34,934 nucleotides of DNA, taken from the NCBI GenBank assembly GCA_007117945.1, contig SKTN01000374.1:1-34934 (forward strand), in the 5' to 3' direction. This document shows positions 32,536-34,934 of the stretch, piece by piece. Origin of the DNA: Nitriliruptoraceae bacterium (GTDB lineage Bacteria; Actinomycetota; Nitriliruptoria; Nitriliruptorales; Nitriliruptoraceae). The position numbers and the translations under genes are program-made. A model generated the notes under the pieces. The model made no database searches. It was given only the letters and a program-made list of their open reading frames with translations, and was not told the origin of the DNA. The number at the start of each line of letters is the position of its first letter. The stretch's first letter is position 1.

Positions 32536-33903
32536 TCAGCTAGCGCGGCGCTGCAGGATGTCGTCGACCTCAGCGGTGGCTGCGTCCAGGGCCTCCTCAG
32601 CCGTGAGGTCACCGAGGATCGCCGACTGGACGTTGGAGATGATGGCGTTGTTGACCTCCTCGTCCACCACCACGGGCCGCAGGTTGGCCGCGTCGGGCAG
32701 CTGCTCGGCCGCCACGGAGATGGCCTCGGCGAAGTCCGCGTCACCCTCGTCCGGGTCGGTGAACATCGGGTCCTCCAGGGCATCCACGATGCTCGGGAAG
32801 ATCAGCACCTGCTCGGCGAAGGCCAGCTGGTTCTCGCCGTTGGTCATGTACTGGGCGAAGGCGTGGGCCAGGTCCGGGTTGTCCGTGCTCTCGGGGACCA
32901 GCAGGCCCATCACTGACATCCCGGTCACGCCGGCGGGTCCGGTGATCTGCGGGGCGACACGGGTGTCGGCCGCGATGTCGGGCGCGTTCTCCTCGATGAT
33001 GTTGAGGAAGTTGGGACCCGTCGGGAACAGGGCGATGTTGCCCGCCTGGTAGGCCTCGATCTCCTGGCGATGCCCCTCGGTCACCGAGTCCGGGCTGATG
33101 GCGCCGTCCTCGTAGAGCGAACGCAACTCCTCCACCAGCTCCACGGCCTCCGGGGTGTTGAAGGTCGCCTCGGTGGCATCGTCGTTGGTGATCTCCACGC
33201 CGAGCTTGACCAGGTCGATGACGAAACGGTTCTCCAGGGCCGGGTGCATGCCGCGAGCGTCGGTGTTCTCCGCGACGGTGCGTGCGGTCTCGAACAGCGC
33301 TTCGAAGGTCTCGGGGGCGTCATCGGGGTCGAGACCGGCCTCCTCCAGCAGGGCCGCGTTGTACATCGTGACCTCGGTCGAGAGGTACCACGGGTAGCCG
33401 AAGGCGCCGTCGATCCCCGGGTAGCGGAAGGAGTCCCACGCCCCCTCCACGTAGTCGCCCCGGACCTCTGCGCCCGCCTCGTCGAGGTCCACGAACTGCC
33501 CCTCCACGGCGAGCGGGAAGGACAGGTCGGGGTTCAGGTTGATGACGTCCGCCAGGGTTCCGGCGGAGGCGTCGGCCAACAGCCGCTCCTGTGCGCCCTC
33601 GAAGGGCACGTCCACCCAGTCGATCGTGGCCTCGGGGTGCTCGCTCTCGAAGCTGGCGATGACCCCCTCGATGTACGCATCGAAGTCAGGTGACAACTGC
33701 AGGGTGGTGAAGGTGATCTCACCGCTGAGTGCGGCTGGCTCGGCCTCCGCCTCCTCATCGACCTCCTCGGTCGGCTCGTCCGACGTCGCATCGGTGTCGG
33801 GTTCGGCGTCGGGCTCCTCCACCTCTCCGGCGGTGCCGCACGCTGCGAGCACCACCGTCAACGCCACGAGCGCCGCCACGGGGCCTCGCCTGGTCCGGAT
33901 CAT
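32536..33903 (-). CDS. Sugar ABC transporter solute-binding lipoprotein
   Basis: The 455-residue protein starts with a lipoprotein signal peptide: MIRTRRGP, a hydrophobic core and the lipobox LAAC with the lipidated cysteine at residue 22. An acidic linker (about 23-60, rich in E and D) tethers the mature domain to the membrane. The rest is an extracellular solute-binding family 1 fold: GEITFTTLQLSPDFDAYIEG, IASFESEHPEATIDWVDVPF, YPWYLSTEVTMYNAALLEEAG, GNIALFPTGPNF and ALEDPMF. The ligand is probably an oligosaccharide. ATG at 33901-33903 has GAGGAG seven bases upstream. An ATG five codons earlier (33916-33918), with GGGAG six bases upstream, is also possible. It is the first gene of the operon, divergent from the GntR regulator. 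Confidence 0.93.
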   Translation of the reverse strand: MIRTRRGPVAALVALTVVLAACGTAGEVEEPDAEPDTDATSDEPTEEVDEEAEAEPAALSGEITFTTLQLSPDFDAYIEGVIASFESEHPEATIDWVDVPFEGAQERLLADASAGTLADVINLNPDLSFPLAVEGQFVDLDEAGAEVRGDYVEGAWDSFRYPGIDGAFGYPWYLSTEVTMYNAALLEEAGLDPDDAPETFEALFETARTVAENTDARGMHPALENRFVIDLVKLGVEITNDDATEATFNTPEAVELVEELRSLYEDGAISPDSVTEGHRQEIEAYQAGNIALFPTGPNFLNIIEENAPDIAADTRVAPQITGPAGVTGMSVMGLLVPESTDNPDLAHAFAQYMTNGENQLAFAEQVLIFPSIVDALEDPMFTDPDEGDADFAEAISVAAEQLPDAANLRPVVVDEEVNNAIISNVQSAILGDLTAEEALDAATAEVDDILQRRAS

Positions 33904-33935
33904 GGCACTGCTCCTCATCGCTTACTCCCATGGTC

Positions 33936-33961
33936 ACCGGCCGCCCACCTGGCTGGCCGGT
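33936..33961 (-). other. Stem-loop in the leader of the binding-protein mRNA
   Basis: Bases 33936-33942 pair perfectly with 33955-33961 (7 bp, loop 12 nt). It lies between the candidate promoter and the ribosome site. It may only stabilise the leader; nothing indicates a riboswitch. Confidence 0.35.
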
Positions 33962-33970
33962 CTTCATGCC

Positions 33971-33999
33971 AGACTGCACCTCGGGCCGAAAGTTGTCAA
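33971..33999 (-). promoter_or_regulatory. Candidate promoter of the sugar-transport operon
   Basis: On the minus strand a consensus -35 box TTGACA lies at 33994-33999. With a 17-bp spacer, CAGTCT at 33971-33976 could serve as a -10, keeping only the A and final T of TATAAT. The start site would fall about 60 bases before the binding-protein ATG. This is the least GC-rich stretch nearby. The -35 overlaps a degenerate operator half-site. Confidence 0.5.
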
Positions 34000-34004
34000 T
34001 ACCA
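33993..34004 (-). promoter_or_regulatory. Probable secondary GntR operator overlapping the -35 box
   Basis: TGGTATTGACAA on the minus strand matches the dyad operator at 34097-34110 (TGGTATCTACCA on the same strand) at 9 of 12 positions. It keeps the GT-n-AC core of GntR sites. It overlaps TTGACA, so binding here would block RNA polymerase. The two sites are about 105 bp centre to centre. Confidence 0.45.
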
Positions 34005-34034
34005 ATTTGGAGAGGTCGACCCATCTCCCGCCTA

Positions 34035-34049
34035 GTTCACCCGATGAAC
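34035..34049. promoter_or_regulatory. Inverted repeat in the divergent promoter region
   Basis: GTTCA-5 nt-TGAAC is a perfect 5-bp dyad midway between the binding-protein and regulator genes. Its position suggests a protein-binding site, but it does not resemble the other two operators and could be chance. Confidence 0.25.
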
Positions 34050-34096
34050 GCGGTATGGGCGCGATCTTCTCGCAGCCTGGCGTCCCGCCACGCGAT

Positions 34097-34110
34097 GTGG
34101 TAGATACCAC
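34097..34110. promoter_or_regulatory. GntR/HutC-type operator upstream of the regulator gene
   Basis: GTGGTA-GA-TACCAC is a perfect dyad 34 bp before the regulator ATG. Its core TGGT-4 nt-ACCA is the same as that of the DasR site (TGGTCTAGACCA), the operator of the GntR/HutC regulator of GlcNAc use in streptomycetes. Autoregulation and control of the divergent operon are the natural reading. Confidence 0.65.
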
Positions 34111-34144
34111 TCGGCACGCTGTCGGGGAGCGGAGAGGGGCAGAG

Positions 34145-34934
34145 ATGTCGGATGCGATGCCACCGTCGGAGGTCGATGCCGAGCTGCGCCCGCACCCCAA
34201 GTACGCGCAGGTGCGCGACGGCGTGCTCGCCCTGATCAGCGACCTTCCGGCCGGCAGCCCGATCCCGCCGGAACGCACGTTGTCGAGCCGCTTCGGCGTG
34301 TCGCGGGTGACCCTGCGCCGGGCCGTCGACGACCTGGTGCGCGAGGGGCTGCTCGTCCGCCGCCAGGGCAGCGGCACCTACGTGGCCGAGGACAAGATCA
34401 CCCAACGGATCTCCACCACCTCCTTCAGCGAGAACATGCGGCGACGGGGACTGGTGCCGAGCAACCGTGTCCTGTCCTTCGATCGGGGCCCCGCGGGCGC
34501 GCGCGCCGCCCGCCAACTGCAGATCTCCCCCACCGAGGAGGTGGTGGAACTGGTGCGCCTCCGCCTCGCCGACGGTGAGCCCATGGCCCTGGAGACCGTG
34601 GCCATGCCCGCAGGTCTCGTGCCCGGGCTCGCGCCGGAGGACGTCGCCCGAGGATCGCTGTACGCCCTGCTGGACGAGCGGTACGGGCTGCGGGTGGTCG
34701 CCGTGCAACAGGTCATCGAGCCGACGGTCACCTCCGAGGAGGAGTCCGCGCACCTCCAACAGCCGCTGCACGCACCCGCGCTGCTGGTACGCACCACCGC
34801 GCGAGATGACACGGGCCGCGTGCTGGAGTTCGCGCGCTCACTGTTCCGCGGCGACCGGTACGCGATCGTCGCCGAGGTGACCGCCGGCCCGGACGGCGAC
34901 TCCGGCATCGAACTGTCGGGAGTGGTCACCTCCG
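34145..34934 (+). CDS. GntR-family (HutC/DasR-like) transcriptional regulator, 3' end cut
   Basis: The frame runs 263 codons from ATG 34145 to the right edge without a stop, so only a short C-terminal piece is missing. The N-terminal winged helix is typical GntR: HPKYAQVRDGVLALI, GSPIPPERTLSSRFGVSRVTLRRAVDDL and REGLLVRRQGSGTYVAE at about residues 17-80. The remainder is a UTRA ligand-binding domain: RISTTSFSENMRRRGL, SNRVLSFDRGPA, VVELVRLRLADGEPMALETV, SLYALLDERYGLRV and EFARSLFRGDRYAIVAEV. UTRA domains of this branch often sense sugar phosphates such as GlcN-6-P or GlcNAc-6-P. GlcNAc-6-P is the NanE product, so it is a plausible inducer. GAGGGG lies about five to six bases before the ATG. 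It is divergent from the transport operon with operators between. Confidence 0.92.
   Translation, partial: MSDAMPPSEVDAELRPHPKYAQVRDGVLALISDLPAGSPIPPERTLSSRFGVSRVTLRRAVDDLVREGLLVRRQGSGTYVAEDKITQRISTTSFSENMRRRGLVPSNRVLSFDRGPAGARAARQLQISPTEEVVELVRLRLADGEPMALETVAMPAGLVPGLAPEDVARGSLYALLDERYGLRVVAVQQVIEPTVTSEEESAHLQQPLHAPALLVRTTARDDTGRVLEFARSLFRGDRYAIVAEVTAGPDGDSGIELSGVVTS

Noticed and set aside
33936..33961. Riboswitch in the binding-protein leader
   Set aside because: There is only one 7-bp stem-loop, with no conserved aptamer pattern that I recognise.
26684..34934. Sialic-acid catabolism operon, suggested by NanE
   Set aside because: No sialidase, NanA lyase, NanK or TRAP/NanT transporter is present; GH38, DUF4127 and the CUT1 transporter point elsewhere.
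1..34934. Mobile elements, CRISPR arrays, tRNA or rRNA genes
   Set aside because: No transposase-like protein, regularly spaced direct repeats, tRNA-like cloverleaf or rRNA segment was seen, and base composition is uniform by eye.

Overview
The window comes from a very GC-rich bacterium. GTG starts are frequent, genes are tightly packed with ATGA/GTGA junctions, and the gene set includes a wax-ester/triacylglycerol synthase, recC-recB-recD, a CUT1 sugar ABC transporter with no local ATPase and a DasR-like GntR regulator. Together these suggest an actinobacterium, perhaps a deep-branching class such as Nitriliruptoria (low confidence). I see no rRNA, tRNA, CRISPR array, insertion sequence or phage gene.

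Layout. (1) 1-161: the C-terminal end of a universal stress protein, then a perfect 18-bp hairpin shared with the convergent operon. (2) 259-9297, minus strand: an alpha-hydroxy-acid (lactate/glycolate) oxidation locus. In transcription order it reads lactate/glycolate permease, LutC, a single-chain LutB-LutA fusion, GlcD, GlcE, GlcF and a Nudix hydrolase. From LutC to the Nudix gene every junction overlaps. (3) 9746-11239, plus strand: an iron-sulfur bacterial cryptochrome/(6-4) photolyase with the family's exact four-cysteine spacing. (4) 11449-12798, minus strand: a WS/DGAT acyltransferase. (5) 12955-22588, minus strand: the complete recC-recB-recD operon.

(6) 22700-34934: a sugar-catabolism locus. 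A GntR/HutC-type regulator (plus strand, cut by the window end) is divergent from an operon encoding a lipoprotein solute-binding protein, two permeases, a DUF4127 protein, a PF12831-type FAD oxidoreductase, a NanE-like ManNAc-6-phosphate epimerase and a cytoplasmic GH38 alpha-mannosidase. A YihS/mannose-isomerase-like gene runs toward the mannosidase from the other side, and the two overlap tail to tail by 14 bp. The likely logic is import of an alpha-mannosylated oligosaccharide, cytoplasmic release of mannose, isomerisation to fructose, and parallel handling of an N-acetylhexosamine part through NanE. The DUF4127 and FAD proteins would supply uncharacterised steps. Two TGGTAT-type operators 105 bp apart in the divergent promoter region fit control by the regulator.

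The least understood part is region 6, especially DUF4127 plus the FAD oxidoreductase. The LutB-LutA fusion inside a mixed lut/glc operon is the second most unusual feature.
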